64,000 bases of DNA from Paragonimus skrjabini miyazakii (GCA_014338405.1 JTDE01000115.1:55109-119108); one strand, 5' to 3'; shown: positions 40,401 to 54,296, counted from the stretch's first letter. Notes: generated by a model from the letters alone, not told the origin. Numbers and translations are program-made.

Positions 40401-43400
40401 TCTAATATTCAATTTTTTGTTCAAATAAATGTTTATTGTAAACTGAAACGTAAGAATTTATGATCCGATGTAGTGGAACAAACCGTAACTTACTAGAGTA
40501 TACCTACTCAACATAACGTTTTCTTCTGTCACTCGCGTTTTATTGCCCACAATATGTATTAAAGGAATTGCAGTATGACCACTTTTAATGGTATCTTTTA
40601 GTAGTATTTAGATTGCAGATATCGCTTGTTGAAAGATGTCTACCTATGAGCATGTATGTGAAATATTTCATAAGTAGCGGTTTAAGCAAGCTGTGAATGA
40701 TCAACTTACATGAAGTGACCATTACATGTCTACGCCATTTTAATGTATCCCATTAAGTTTGTTGAACGGAATTATGGTAACATATTTTTGGATAGTTTGA
40801 TATTTGGTGGCCTTGAAGATATGGCAAGTAAGAAGTAGTATTCTATACATTAGGTTATTGCAACTACCCTCAGGATAGAATATTCTTAATAACTCACCAC
40901 GTCTTGAACTGCACAACTGAAACTAGGAAAATAATGGTCCACTTATAAACATGTTTACAAATATGTGATCTCTTCCTTTGTACTCGGTTTTTATCCATCC
41001 GTTTATAAGGCTAATATTGTCGAGAAAAACTGGGCAGTCGACTTGGCATAAAAAAAGCGCCGCTTATAGTCGTTTACAAACTTACACTCATAGTATCTAT
41101 ATACCCATTTACTTGAGAAATTGACCTGCTGATTTTGCTGATACTAATCGGTTGAATGTGTTAACCAGACTAGCGCTCATTCATCGAGTCACCGTAGCCA
41201 TTTTAGCGTCGAGTTTGAAAGGTATGTTAAGACACTGCTTAACCACTCTGACGCACTACCTACATAGTAACCAGAGAGTAATCATGTTATGTAAATGTGG
41301 CTATCTTTAAGTATATTTGAATCGCTGTTACTGGTGTGATGACATGTAACTTAATCTCGCAAGTACATACGTCTATCTAGGTATATCGTCCCGCACTCTC
41401 TATCTTCCTGAGTTCTGTAGTCGACACAACTCTTGAATCTCCAAGTTAACAGTTTATGCACAAATGCGGCAATGTTTCTTCCATTTCAGTAGGAAATGTT
41501 AGATAAGAACAAGCTTACATGAAAATCATGTTTGTTGACTGATTATCCGACTGCAGTTATTAACGAATGAAATTGAACTATTGATAAATCAGCGACCATG
41601 ATGAGACAACAATCGGTTGGTCTCCATTAATTAGTTCAGTTATCTGCAAAGACATTTGAATAAGTGGTTTATAAGGAGATAACAGACGCCATTTGTAAAC
41701 ATGTTTGTTGTTGCTTATTTACTAATCAAAGTCAACAGTGTCATGTGGTTCACAGTCCGTTGATAACTATGCTGGGGAACGCTTCGACCAGTGTTCAACC
41801 CACATATGTCATGGTTACTATTTTGGAACCCAAATAGTAAGGCGTAGTTTGCCGCGGTTCCTTGTGAATAGCTTACAACTGTCGCTTACAATCGTTGCAA
41901 TGTTAAGCACGTGCATTTGCATCCTTGTAACTTTCGTCTAAGTGTCTCTCGCGTAGTACAGTTTACCTTCATAAACAATCAATTTTCAAAAGAATTCGCC
42001 GTATTTATTATCTACCAGCCGCCCTTTCTCAAACAGTTTTGTTCACCGAGCTTGGAATTCAGATTGCAAACGATTCCTTACGAAGCGAGCTGACACCATC
42101 AGTACTTAGGTGTTTGGGCTGTTCGGGCTGAGCGTGGAACTTTATGCCAGGCTCGGCTAACAAGCAGACACCTGCAATAATGTACACGACCAACTTTATA
42201 CGCTCAAACCCATATGCACCAACGATGTCACCTCGTTTGTTGCAACTTAAATGCCAACCTCGATGAACAGGTGAAAACCTTAACAATTGACCCGAACTAC
42301 ATCACCACTATTCTGCTGGCTTGTAAAGCTGCTGTAAAAATCGAGGAATTCGTCTGATTACCCGTCTGGGGTTTGAGAGACTTGTAAATCTGTCTGGAAG
42401 ATTAGACCAGAATTTACTTGCTAACTGTAGGAATGCTGTGAACGGAATGCAGGTTTTATGTGGGCTAAAACCAGATGTATCTGTTGAGTTAGATTGATAT
42501 TTCTTATTGTCTGCGGGTCAGTTCATCTGGCTCGTGCTTTACCGTACTATGTGACAATTTTCAACCTGTTTGACGAGGAGGCTAGTCTGTTTTAGTTGGC
42601 ATGAGCAATACTCGATGTCATCACCTAATCAATCTAATTTAACGCAAGACGTTCACAGTTTTACATCTGGAAGCGGTAATATTGTTGCACTGAAAAGGGA
42701 TATTAATAAACTTGTCAACCATTGACAGTAATCCTTTTTGGAAAAAAATCGTAAAATATTGTTTGTGATCCTGCATTAAGGAATGGGTTTTAGTTATCCC
42801 AAATGTATCATAAAATTGCATATCGTTGGTGATATGGTCGCACCAGGTTTGTTTTCCCTCATTAATTTTCGTTCTCTCCCTGGGATTCATTAATTTTTTG
42901 AAAGTGAATAACATATGCAACAAGCATACTTGCGTGTACTTTATCAGTTTGGCCTCAACAACCAAAGATTTCTAGAGCAAATGTTTTCCATCTATACAAC
43001 TTTAGTCACAGAGTCAATGTGAATGTCGCATTTTAGCCGATTTACAGCGTCACCCAAGCTCACATCGGAGGTATGAAGTGTCTTATCCTGGCTACTGTGA
43101 CAGCTAACGAAACTTGGCCACAAAATCCTAATCTATGCGTACAGAAGCTACCCGTTAAGGCACTACGCTTATCGTGGCAATCATAAGGACAACTGGCGCG
43201 GCATAACAGTTGTCTGTTATCCCAAAATTACACTAGATTCCCACTGCATTAGGTTCCACAAAATCCTGACTTGACAACTAATTTCATATTTATTTTGTTC
43301 TGTTTTGCCTGAAGATGACACATATAGAATGAGCTTGTTCGCCCAGTTTTGACTTCAGATGAAGCATTCAGGTATATGTGAACAATCAAGGCAATCCAGG

Positions 43401-45464
43401 ACCGCTCGTTATATGTTTGTTAATTTATAATGCACGAAGTGGTGATTTGCTTTCAAGAACGTTGTTAATGTAAGTTACTATAAGACAATAAATAAATAGC
43501 CCAGGCACCATACCACATACCTAATGTCGGCACAACTTAGTTGGTGTGCACGTCTTATATTAAAAATGTCTGACAAAAATGTCGGTGAAAAGAATGCCTA
43601 AATATAGGGAACTGTAACGGATAACCTCTCGGTGTTGTGCAACTTCACTAAGTATCTCGTTTAGTCCCAAGACCGAAGATTTGCAAACCAGATCTCAATA
43701 TCAAGAGAAAGATAAGAAAGCCAAAGTCACTAGACACACGCACAAAAAACACGACAATTACGCTTGAATTTGTGTTACATTTGATTGGACATTTTAATAG
43801 CATTTGCAATTTATTTTTGTGTTAGAGTAAATTCATGTGTTATAGTGACACATGGACACTACCAGCAGAATAATATCCCAGGTGTAAATGATCAAAACTT
43901 ATAGTAACATACAAATTTGAAGTATGTTACTATACTGTAGCTTTTGAAATGGCACCAAACTGCATTTGCTACTACGTTCAGAATAACAGATTTACACTGA
44001 TATATTACATAATTATTTCGGAACTTCACTCAAAAGTGTAAATCTTAGAGAACAATGTGATTTGTGTTACACAGACATGTCATTCTTGATTGTCGACCAA
44101 CGTTCTGTCCTCAGTATTATTTACGTAAAACAGAGGAAGTTTGTTAAATGTATTACATCATTTTGCCCAACCGTAATCTTGTACATAATCGTCATCGAAT
44201 GTCCAAGTTAAAAATAGTTTTGTGATCTATCGAAGAAGCGACGCTTTTTAGAATGATACCTACCGGCGTCAGACGGAAAAGATGTGAAGTTTAGATGAGT
44301 ACTGCATCTGAGTTCTCGCATAAAATGTTACACTCCGCATGATGATAAACACCACTGGAACGTGAATTTCGCATTAAAAACATTCTAATAGATTTAAACT
44401 TTTAATCATAAGGTTTGCCATTGTTGACGTAGGTCATCGTGTTTTAGTTAGTTACTAATCTGATAGATAGATTGATTGCTCTGAAACTCAAGAAGCCTTC
44501 GACTGCTGAAATTTACCACGGATTGTTTTACCAGCAAACTGATTCCACGTAAGCCACCATAAGAACTTCGCAGATAGGCGTCGTTACAGGTAACAAAGAA
44601 AGAGGCTATTTAACTTGTGTGTAATTTTTTTGAGGAATAGAAACGCGTGTCAACCGACTGATGTCTCCAATAGTTCTGCATCACGTCAGGTTAACAAATC
44701 AACTGCGAAAAATGAACGACGACAATATGCGACTCATTTTATATTGAGATTGACCTGGTCGACTCCATGGCAATCAAAGGCAACAGTTGAACTCTTTCGA
44801 AGCACGTAGTCCAGATGATATAGCCCTGTGGCAATAGAAGCAGTCACCGTTAACTTGCATTTGTGGGTTGAAGTGATTTTTGAAAATAGCAACGAAATTC
44901 ATCTTTACTAGAGATGTGACAGTTCTGCCCTCTGATTACGAGACTACTGTGATAATAACCTTAGTGTTTGTTTAGCTTTTAAATAGATGATTATCATCAG
45001 TTTGCTTAAAAGCTATATGGTTTGTAGTTAATGTATTCTACGTACAATAGCGGGAAACGCATTGCACATTTGCTTGCCGGCCACGGGCAACTGTTTCATT
45101 TTCTAGATCCAGGCTCAGTATAATTCTATTTATGAATCACTTTCTTGACAGTCCAACAAGAAACGTCTTACCCATGGTACAGTGAATATAGTGACTGACT
45201 GTATAAACTACCAAGCTGCCTCGGTAACAAACCTGGACTGGTAATGCTTTTCAAACGTATGTGTAGGTCACGCACGTACACGAAAGCAGGAAGCCTGTAA
45301 TATATTGAAGTAACTTTTGTCCCTTCAACAGTTATTGTCCTGGAATGTAGGTGACTGAAAAATAGCTTTCAGTATTGTATCTGTTCAGTTTTACATATTG
45401 CTTATTTGCTGTGTTTTATATTACAAAAAGGTTATTCTCTCAATGTCTCCATTTCACTTCTCAG
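37434..45464 (+). other. Intron 6 (about 8.0 kb), no gene recognised
   Basis: Phases of the flanking exons agree (0/0). Open frames such as 38814-38996, 41738-41941 and 42639-42965 have no supporting splice sites or motifs. A GC-richer patch at about 42090-42290 and another at about 43010-43250 may be old repeat fragments. A perfect small hairpin lies at 43900-43934. Confidence 0.5.
43900..43934. repeat. Perfect 13-bp inverted repeat with 9-nt loop
   Basis: Arms TATAGTAACATAC (43900-43912) and GTATGTTACTATA (43922-43934) are exact reverse complements around AAATTTGAA. Partial pairing can extend outward through CAAAA/TTTTG blocks with a bulge. It may be a small hairpin or a decayed transposon end. 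Confidence 0.6.
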
Positions 45465-45564
45465 ACAAACAAAAACTCGGGTATACCTCAACTTCAACTT
45501 CGTGGTGGTACGTTAGACGGTTTGATCAGTTACGCTTTGCAGCTGCTACGGAATAAAACAACAG
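45465..45564 (+). CDS. Exon 7: start of RasGEF_N (REM) domain, residues 651-684
   Basis: The acceptor is CACTTCTCAG|ACAAAC and the donor ACAACAG|gtaatt. The exon is 100 nt, phase 0 in and phase 1 out. It encodes TNKNSGIPQLQLRGGTLDGL followed by ISYALQLLRNKTT. The RGGTLDGLISYAL core matches the opening helix of RasGEF_N domains, where the family pattern is (R/K)xGTLxxLVxxL, as in RalGDS and other Ras/Ral GEFs. This domain scaffolds the catalytic CDC25 module and in some members touches a second GTPase. It is the first exon with a recognisable family signature, and its split codon completes to Asp with exon 8. Confidence 0.85.
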
Positions 45565-48500
45565 GTAATTCCATATGAAGATATACACAACGTATTCAAT
45601 TTGATGATTGTTTTGTTACCGATTCAGATATAGGTACTTGATGTTGTGGTCATTGCTCTGTTTCCGATTGGCACTATATTTGATCACGTATCAGTTTGCA
45701 GCACATTTTCCTTGGCTAGCTGCAAGAATAAAAAGATCCATGGATTATTCTTTGGATTGCTTTCTATACTGACCCCTGATTCAAGGAATAGCCCAACACT
45801 GAACGTGACTGTTTGGAACGTTGCCATCCACACGGATGTCTACGACAGTGGAATTGCAAAAGGGTATGAGCACCTTGCTGCAACTAAAAACATAACAACG
45901 CCAAAAAATCACGTTTGCTTGTCCAACTTTGCTCCCGGCCACTGAGTTTATATCGACGTTACGTAACACTTCATGGCCCACTCCGCATATATTCAGTGCT
46001 GCGCCTCATCTGATCCTCCATGCCATGACTGACTTTCTACGGCTCTTTGTTCTATAAGCTGCGGTCTATTACACACAATACAAACTGACTTAACAGTCGT
46101 GGTTTCTACTTTATGCTTCATCCGTAAGATTGATCACATAAGAAACGGGGGGACTTCAAAAAACAATGGCAGAAAATGGCAACAGCCACAGCAGTCGTCC
46201 TCGAAGTATTGTATCGTGTTTTGAATGGTCGGCACTCGTGATTGTGAACTTCAAAGGAGAACAGAAATACGCACGTACTTTGAAAACTTCATGCACCTGC
46301 GTCGCTGAACCTATCAGTCACAGTAATCTACTGATCTCCGTCAAAACTTACCCAGTGTCGTGTACATTGACGGGAGAGGATCCCCAGAAGCGCACATATT
46401 TTGTATTCAAAGCACCTTACATTTGTGTAGGCTAACTGAATTAGGTGTCAAATCGATCACCCGTAAAAACGTTGCTATGTGGTCTTAAAACTGTTTTATG
46501 AAGTTATTCATGGGTTCATATCGTGCGTTGATTTGGCTGTATCTCAAGAGCAGTGGCCTTTCCAATTTGTTGGCGTGCACAGTGATTTGAAGACTACTGT
46601 GACTATCTACCAGTGATTCATGGTTTGATTTGCGCGGCTGTTTATCTGCTTAGATCGTTAGCAACTATGGTACACTTGCTAGGTATATGATCAAACCCTC
46701 CAAGTAATGTACTATCATCATGAAAATTTCTGGTATCACCTTTCTGCGTCGATTAGGCAATTTATAATCACTGAATTTCACCGCTACCGAGTGAATTTAT
46801 TATCAAAACTCCTAGAGCAACTGACCAATTGGAGATACTTTACAATGCAAAACGTAACTAGACATTTTGCATGTACTAATCCCTTATACTGGCGTTTGGC
46901 GTTCAAATTCAAATAAACTCTAACTGAGTGGCACGTAGAGTTAATGTTGAGTGAGAAGCTTTTTTATTTCAATCTGGATTCTATCAACTCGTCAGGTAAA
47001 TTGGACTTTTGGAATTTCTCTTTGAAATGAGTAAAATAATCCGCTTAACTAGAGTTCCGTTCGCTTACGAATAACACTTCCAAACATTGTTTGCGATGAT
47101 GAAAAGATTATGTCAATCATTGTGAAATTATGGCATAAGGAATCTATTTCAAAACTGAACTCTGCACATCAAACGGAACTACTAATTTTCACACATCCCA
47201 GGTGTTTTCCTTGTTTTCACTCTCACATAAATTGAAAAGACGAATAACCTAAAGTATTAGAAGATCTAAACACAACTCACACAACAGCACACTACGCAGC
47301 AAGATCGATGTAGTTTATGTTTCCTTTGGACTAACAATAAAGCAACACAGCACCACATTAGTGTGTATCTATACCATGGTCATATTTTGCATTACAGTAT
47401 CACACTCTAATGAGCAAAATGCTGACCAGTGTAACGTGAATTCCGTTCTATCTGCGATTGAATTTATACTACTGAACCATGAGCTACGCTTGATTGTAAA
47501 GTCAATGGTGTCTTAATCAAAATGCTGGCCCGATGAGGACAAACCGGAACTCACATTCTTATGGGGTTCGAATACGTGGTGTCGATTAGAGCCAACTGGA
47601 ACAACACGCGAGCGTAATGTTTTTGCATGCAGACAACCGGAAAGATGCAGCGGATTGTAAAAGCTACAAATAACCATTTGATGATATTCACTTTCGATCC
47701 CGCAATATCGCCGACTTCTCTGAGATACAGATTACTTCCTTCCCTCCGTAGAATGTACTCAATTTACCGAAAACGATGAGGGTAGTATGTTTAGGCATTT
47801 CGAAAAATTTGACTGCACCGTCAACTTCTTCGAAAGTATACACATTGTTTTGTCCAGCATACACGTATAACAAACTTTTTTCCGTAATTCTTTTCTAGCA
47901 TTTAAATACATGAAAAAGTAACGAGCATATTAGTAGGGTTTTGTAGTGCAATGTCATGAAAGGCTTCGACTAACTATAAAAAAATGTTGACATTTTATGT
48001 GGCCAAATAGTTGAACATGTCAAATAAGCGCAGTCGTTTGCAAACCATGCTAGAATTGTCACAACTTAGATGTCTGCATCAGTCTTTGCGGTCAAAAATA
48101 CAAAGTCCTCTATGTATATAATGTATATACAGTTGGACAGCTGTTACTTCAGTCGTTCTAACTATCTGTCTTTTCTGAACCGAACTGTGTAGGTGACAGT
48201 ACCTGTGAAATAGTAGTAAGCATAGACAAGCTCATCTTTTCCCTTATTTTTCCAACAATGTACATTCTCGTGCAAGCATTTTATTGCCACGTTTTAGTGG
48301 ATCCGATATAATTCAACCCTGAGCTTTCTTTGATTTCTAATTATTCTCAGGTGGTCTACTGTGTAGTTTATGTAGTTTCATGCACTTAAAAATGAAAAAG
48401 CTAAAAAACCGTATATAATGACAGTCTTAAGTGGTTTGGATTATACACACTTTGACTAGAAATAACACATTTCTGTTTCTACAGTCGTCGTTGTCATAGT

Positions 48501-51500
48501 TACGGCAAGAAACTGTGTCTGTATATAATCCCTATTCTTAATTTAGAGGCAGTAAATTTTGCGGGGTCAATTTGTTAGTTTGCCTGTTAAAGTGTGAGTA
48601 TGCAGCTTGTTCACCGATTCACATCAATACTACTTTATAGAGTTAGGTAAATTTTATATGTACACCATCTGTGCAAGTGTGTGTCCGCCGTACTATGCTA
48701 TAGCTGTTTAATGACTTGTCACCTATCGTTCACGATGCGCGGATAGACGTAGATTCCCGGTTAGTATTGTTTTTTCTTATTAACACAACAGTTAAATATA
48801 TTTTGCTGTTTTTGGTTTTCCAAACATATTTGCCACTGGTGGTATACTCTCGGTTAATCATATTAGTGCTTAATGGTGTAGACTCCCACTGTTTCCATGT
48901 AGGCAGATACATATAGGACCTGAACATAAAGATCTCGAAGAATCACAGCGAATTTAGCCAAAAATGTGTTTATATTTTCAATTCTCAAACAAGCACTTTT
49001 GAGGAATATTATGACGGAACCTCCACCATAATTTTTCTGAAAACGTCCGTTTGTGCAGCTTCCACAGGTGTATTACTTAGGGCTATTACTTCAAAAGGGC
49101 GCGCTTTCAGAGAACAATCATGTTAAAGAAACTATTCATTCTTTACAACGCAGTTCTTCTAGTTTCCTAAATAGCTACTAACAGACGTTAGAACGGCTAA
49201 AACAACCCCTTGTTTGCTCAGTTTAGTTTTGACCTGTAGTTGACACCAACCGTATAATGAAAGGAGCTTCGCAAACCGTGAATAAGCGGCAGATTCTGGT
49301 TCACATACTTATCCACTGGACCACGGGGTCAAAGTCACCGACGCATCAAAAAGATATGCAAATTAATTTCCTTAGTTGTTGCGCCTCCTTCTACTCATAA
49401 GGTAAAATCAACCAACCGTTTTGTGATTGACCTACAAAAGAGTAAGCATTCACTACATCCGCATAAAGAGTTGTGAAAGAGTTTTGAACTGTGTTCACTG
49501 GTCGTGAGTCTGATTCGCTAGCGTGCTTGACGAATATACGACAATGTTTGGACGAGATAATTGTCCACAACTTCGCTAGTAATTGCACATAAAAAGTGAT
49601 TGCAGAATAAAGTTTTGGTTCTTTCTGAGGCTGTGGTGTGTAGTGCTCGTTTGCAGGCCAATTACGAAACGGTTGATCGTTTTAAGCGTCTGAGCGAAAG
49701 AAAGCGCAACAGCTAAAATTGGACATGGCACCTCATATTCGATTACGTTTTAAGTTGAGATAACTGATTCAACTTACCCGGGTAAAAACGATGCTTGTTA
49801 CATTTTGATTTGTGCATCGAGGTTGGTAAACATTTTGACGGGTTTCAATCCGGTGCCAGAAGAAACATCGCCTCCTCCTTCGACCTTCCAAGGTGAAACT
49901 CAATTAATCGAAAATCACTGCATAATTTGGAACCTCTTACGGCTCAATGACTTACTGGTTTGTAACAGCAATCAGTTAGCGGAACCAGTCATTTCTGACG
50001 GTTCCTTTGGGATACAACAATGAACACTTGATTTAATTTGCATCCGTATGCCATATACTGAGTGTTTTCTACAGCCCGCTGTCATCGATATTACTTCCCA
50101 TGCGCCTGTTAACACTTCTGGAAAAACATGCAATAATTGAATATTTGATGCGTAATTCCTCAGATTACCTTTGATACTTTGATAGTCCAAACTTCGGACA
50201 TCTCACTGTGCCCCATAATTCTAGGCTGCTCATTCTTTTCAAATGCTGGACATCAATGTTCCAGCGGTATCAGAATTCAATTTCATGTTCAACGCACAAG
50301 GGTGAAAAAGTCGGTGGTTGAAATATCGCGAATTTTTACTCAATCAAACATGATGAACAGTTTCCACTAGATACTTGTTTAAGTTTTCAAATCTGACAAA
50401 TTAGTTTACCAGAAACATAACATCTTGCCGGCTGTTAATATTCCGAGCCAATCACATAAGTTTCGGAACTTGATCAATTTAGTCTCTTGAAATATAATTC
50501 TCATAAACTTTTCAGTCTTGTCCTATCGAATGGACGACGAATTGTTGGTTAAGTTGTCGCAGCGTAACTGGATCCCAACGAAACTGTTTCATCTTTTTCC
50601 AGAAGTACCAGTGTAAGGACTACTTTTTCGAAAGGTTTTTCTTGTTAACCCTAAGCGTTTCGTCAGAATGTCACAGATAGGTGCACATAAAATCGGTCCG
50701 TAACAGCCAACCAGTCTCCGATCATTGTTCTGCAGTTAACTAAAAGATGCTAATTCGCTGCAAACTAGACAATGTTTCATATCAATTTGCTTATGTGGTA
50801 CGTTTTCAAATCACCCATTCCTTTTTTGTATTCATCCTGAGTGTTTGGATAATGGGTTGTGCAAATAAGTACTCCGAGGTTTTTATGACCAAAACTTTCT
50901 GACAGTCACATCTGATCACAACGTTGAAAAATCGAACGGTTATTTTTGCTGGTTGATCTCGTTTGGCCAAACATTCAACCAGCAAACAAAACGTTAGTTT
51001 AGTCGACTATTCTTGAAATCACATTTCCTCTTTCCTTCATAGATATGTTACGATAAGAAAAGAAATTTCACACCCAATTTCTGATAATTACAATTGCATG
51101 TTAAACGTTCGTATTTACTGTCGAACACATTCTAACTTTAGACTATCAACACCATTTTAATGTTTACCTTCACCGGTGTGTGTGTAGCGACGAAAATGTC
51201 TTTAAAATTTAAGCCTAGCTTTAGTGGATTAGATCTCCTTCGACCAATATGGCGTAACGAGTTGATTAGACAAACAGATATAGAGGTCTGTTTGGGAAAG
51301 CATAATAATTGTACAAACTCCCCTGAAATCTATCTGCATAAGGAGGAAAAATATGAGACCCGATATTCATGTAGATCATGACACCTCGTCAAGCTGTCAA
51401 TTTAGGATCCCATGAGTTTTCGTCTGGATCACGTGATTAATACAGACAGCATTTCGTGTTGCTAGCCGCAGCGTTTTTCAGTTTGATCACTAGCATCACC

Positions 51501-53248
51501 ATCCGAAGCAGAAATTTGTGCTACCGCTGCATTTTCCAGTTGCTATCAAGATGTGCATGATTTCTCTATCTTTTTCGCTTGTAGTTCTTGTTAAGCACTC
51601 GCGTAACATTCTTCTTTTTTTATTTGAACATTCTTGTTTATATGAAACCCTTAAGTACGTTAAGTTTATTCCACGTCCATCTACTTTTCTATTTCACAGT
51701 AGAAGTCCAAATCCTTAAAACTGATAACAAATCCATAAAAATACACTGCTTTCGCTACCGTGTTTACTAGTGAAGTCGTTGATCGGTGCAAGACAAATCC
51801 ACCGTTGCCATAGAGTCACCGTACTAATAAGATGGATAAGGGCCATCTCATGAAAAGGACATGCTGCCACTGATGTGGATAGAACACAACCTTCATCATA
51901 TAGGCTTCCAACCAGGGTGCTTTTCAATTTGATTGGCTGGTATAAAGAAAGGACGTAATATGGGACGGAAATAAAGTCCACATACTATATAGTTGTTTCA
52001 AAGTTATCATTAAGCTTTGGGTCATTAATGACATTTAATGAAATCTTTGGTAAAGGTGGCGTAATTTTATAATGGCCTTAATGGTAGACTTGAATATAAA
52101 CTTGAGAATGAACGCATTCCTATTCTTTTCCAATTTATTACCAAGAAATGTTGTGTAGACTGCATATGTTGCTTTCTTACAACGGTAACACACATTCTAG
52201 CTGGAATAACTGTAGTACTTGAATTCGGATGAATTACTACAACGAAGCAACTTTTTATGTTCAGTTTTAAAACAGTTTTCCAGTCTTACGTAGTATCACC
52301 CATTGCTATCCAGATGTGTTTGCTTCGGTAGGTGGTGTTTCACACTATGCGTTCAAATATATCTTACCTATTCGTTAAGAGTAAACATCAACAAACAGTG
52401 CAACCAACATATTCCTACAATTATATGAACACACCTAGGCAATGAAAGGTATCTATGTGTTTCTCTTTGCTTATTTACACAATTAGTAAAATCTAAATCA
52501 AACATTGTAGTCACATTGGCCTTATTTGGAACAGTGTCAACAGAAGCTGTGACGTTGTGAAAATAGTTGGCTCATTGTTTAAACCTTTCTTTTCCAAATG
52601 TCATCATTATGGTTTATGTTAGTCCTAGTATTGATGGCAATGATGACAACAGTAGTCCGTCGAACTGGCTTGGTTCATAAGCAGACGTCAAGTGCTATTT
52701 ACCCACGAAAAGTGCTACAATTTAAGATTGGTTCCGAGTAACAGAATTCTGTCGATCTAGCTGCTAGGTTAATTTTAGTTTAATTTTTAGTATAACTATA
52801 GTATAAAGAATCATTTCTTATTGAAAACGAAATATTTTAATTCACGGGAGTATATTTATACAGTCCATAGAAGAGCATTATGTAGCTTCTCTCTTATCGC
52901 AAAACAGGAATTTGAGGTCTATGTACATTAGCTTAATCTAAGGCATTGTTGAGGTTCTACCGGACTGCTGTACTAACTCCAAAGGTTATTTAAGATATCC
53001 GCATCAACTTTTGTACGAATGAAGTCGAACAGTTTGAGCTTTTGGATTGAGAATAACACAACGTTATGAGCAGGCTGTAATACTCTACGTTTCAACCACC
53101 TCGGGTGGACTTCCTCAAGAGCGTTGTAATTGAAATCACACTAACAAAGGAACAGAGATCACGTGAGATTTGCTGCGGCTAGGTTAATCTGTGCTGCAAC
53201 TGAACTGGTTGGTCGAATCGTTTGCCCATTAGGTGGGGATAAGACTGA

Positions 53249-53348
53249 NNNNNNNNNNNNNNNNNNNNNNNNNNNNNNNNNNNNNNNNNNNNNNNNNNNN
53301 NNNNNNNNNNNNNNNNNNNNNNNNNNNNNNNNNNNNNNNNNNNNNNNN
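53249..53348. other. Assembly gap, 100 N
   Basis: Exactly 100 Ns is the usual placeholder for a gap of unknown length. It falls just inside the left arm of the Penelope-like element, so part of the element may be missing. Frames across it are artefacts. Confidence 0.98.
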
Positions 53349-53593
53349 CGATATGTTAACGTTTCGTTTACCCTCATCAGTCGCAAACGTAGAGCATGCA
53401 TGTCATCTACAACAAACAAACAGAGACAGAAAGGATATGGATATGTGTGTATACATTTACTCCAAGTATTATTACTGATAAGTAGTTTGGCAGATTTAAT
53501 AATTTCGAAGAGATCCATTTGGTGGATTCCATATGACACAGTTGGTTGGGTGGGTAACTAGGTCCAAATGTGAAATTTCTGAGCTTCCGGCGT

Positions 53594-53673
53594 GACTTCG
53601 TAGCTCAGCTGGTAGAGCGCTTGCCGCGTTTGGGCATGGTGTTTCTGTCGCTGGTTCGAATCCAGCCGAAGTC
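53594..53673 (+). repeat. tRNA-derived SINE head (tRNA-like sequence)
   Basis: An 80-nt cloverleaf-like sequence. The acceptor arms GACTTCG (53594-53600) and CGAAGTC (53667-53673) pair perfectly. The D arm is GCTC..GAGC with an A-box (TAGCTCAGCTGGTAGAGC), and the T arm GCTGG TTCGAAT CCAGC carries a perfect B-box. Between D and T arms there are about 31 nt instead of the usual 23 or so. The only good anticodon stem (TGCC/GGCA) leaves a loop GCGTTTG that is not a normal anticodon loop. It is therefore a tRNA-derived SINE promoter rather than a working tRNA gene. Related copies occur at 58908-58992 and about 59051-59150. Confidence 0.72.
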
Positions 53674-53687
53674 CAGATTTTCCGCAA

Positions 53688-54296
53688 GTGGATCTCTTCG
53701 ACATTAAAGAAACGTCAGCCGCAAGCCATTATTCAAACGCATTCGTTGAAAACACAATTAAGCGCATGCCAATCAAGGAGGAGACCAAAACAACCCTAAC
53801 TTTCAAGTCAACTGTGCAAATACCGTATCGTGAACAAACCTCTGAAAACATTTGCTCTATCCTGTCTGAGTACGCTGTACGGATCGTATTTCGGTTACAT
53901 TATACCTCTGAACGACTGGTGATGCATCCTAAAGATCCAGTTTCGATGGGCGACCAGACAGACTGTGTCTACGAAATCAAATGCGGTGATTGCAATACCA
54001 GCTACATAGGAGAGACAAGCAGACAACTGAAAGTACGTGTTGCCGAACACAAAAGGCACACGAGGTTTCCTCCTAAGGACGCATATCAACTTCAGAAGCT
54101 AGAAAAGGATTCAGCCATTGCATTACATGCACTGTCAGAGAATCATAACGTAGGTTTTGATCAAGCTCCAATGATTCACAAGGGTCTGCCTTCTCATGCG
54201 GAGCGTTGTTGCTTCAATGCTCTCACCATTTACACACAACACGCTTGTGTTCATCGCAATGATAGCAAACACCTGTCTGCAGTGTGGCGTGGATGA
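53688..54296 (+). pseudogene. Penelope-like polyprotein fragment: connector plus GIY-YIG endonuclease
   Basis: An uninterrupted frame of 202 codons running into TGA at 54294-54296, with no proper initiator (it opens at GTG after the SINE). The first 80 residues or so include IPYREQTSENICSIL and RLVMHPKDP, the usual connector between reverse transcriptase and nuclease in Penelope-like elements. The nuclease follows: CVYEIKCGDCNTSYIGETSR with QLKVRVAEHKRH, matching the family pattern YxIxCxxCxxxYIGxTxRxLxxRxxEH. A His-rich tail, ALSENHNVGFD, comes after. GIY-YIG nucleases nick target DNA for insertion. No reverse transcriptase motifs are present, so the copy is not autonomous. The lack of stops suggests a fairly young insertion. 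Confidence 0.85.

Noticed and set aside
46166..46435. 89-codon frame starting at an ATG in intron 7
   Set aside because: No recognised motif, no splice context, and the REM domain spacing leaves no room for an extra exon between exons 7 and 8.
53159..53561. Open frames on both strands across 53249-53348
   Set aside because: They run through the 100-N placeholder and the non-coding terminal arm of the Penelope-like element.
53594..53673. Functional tRNA gene
   Set aside because: Acceptor and T stems are perfect, but the anticodon/variable region is too long and the loop is not a normal anticodon loop; related decayed copies nearby point to a SINE.
53496..53687. Minus-strand frame with a 'FEPATETPCPNAASALPAELRS'-like reading
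   Set aside because: It is the antisense of the tRNA-like SINE; such peptides are common artefacts of tRNA-derived repeats.
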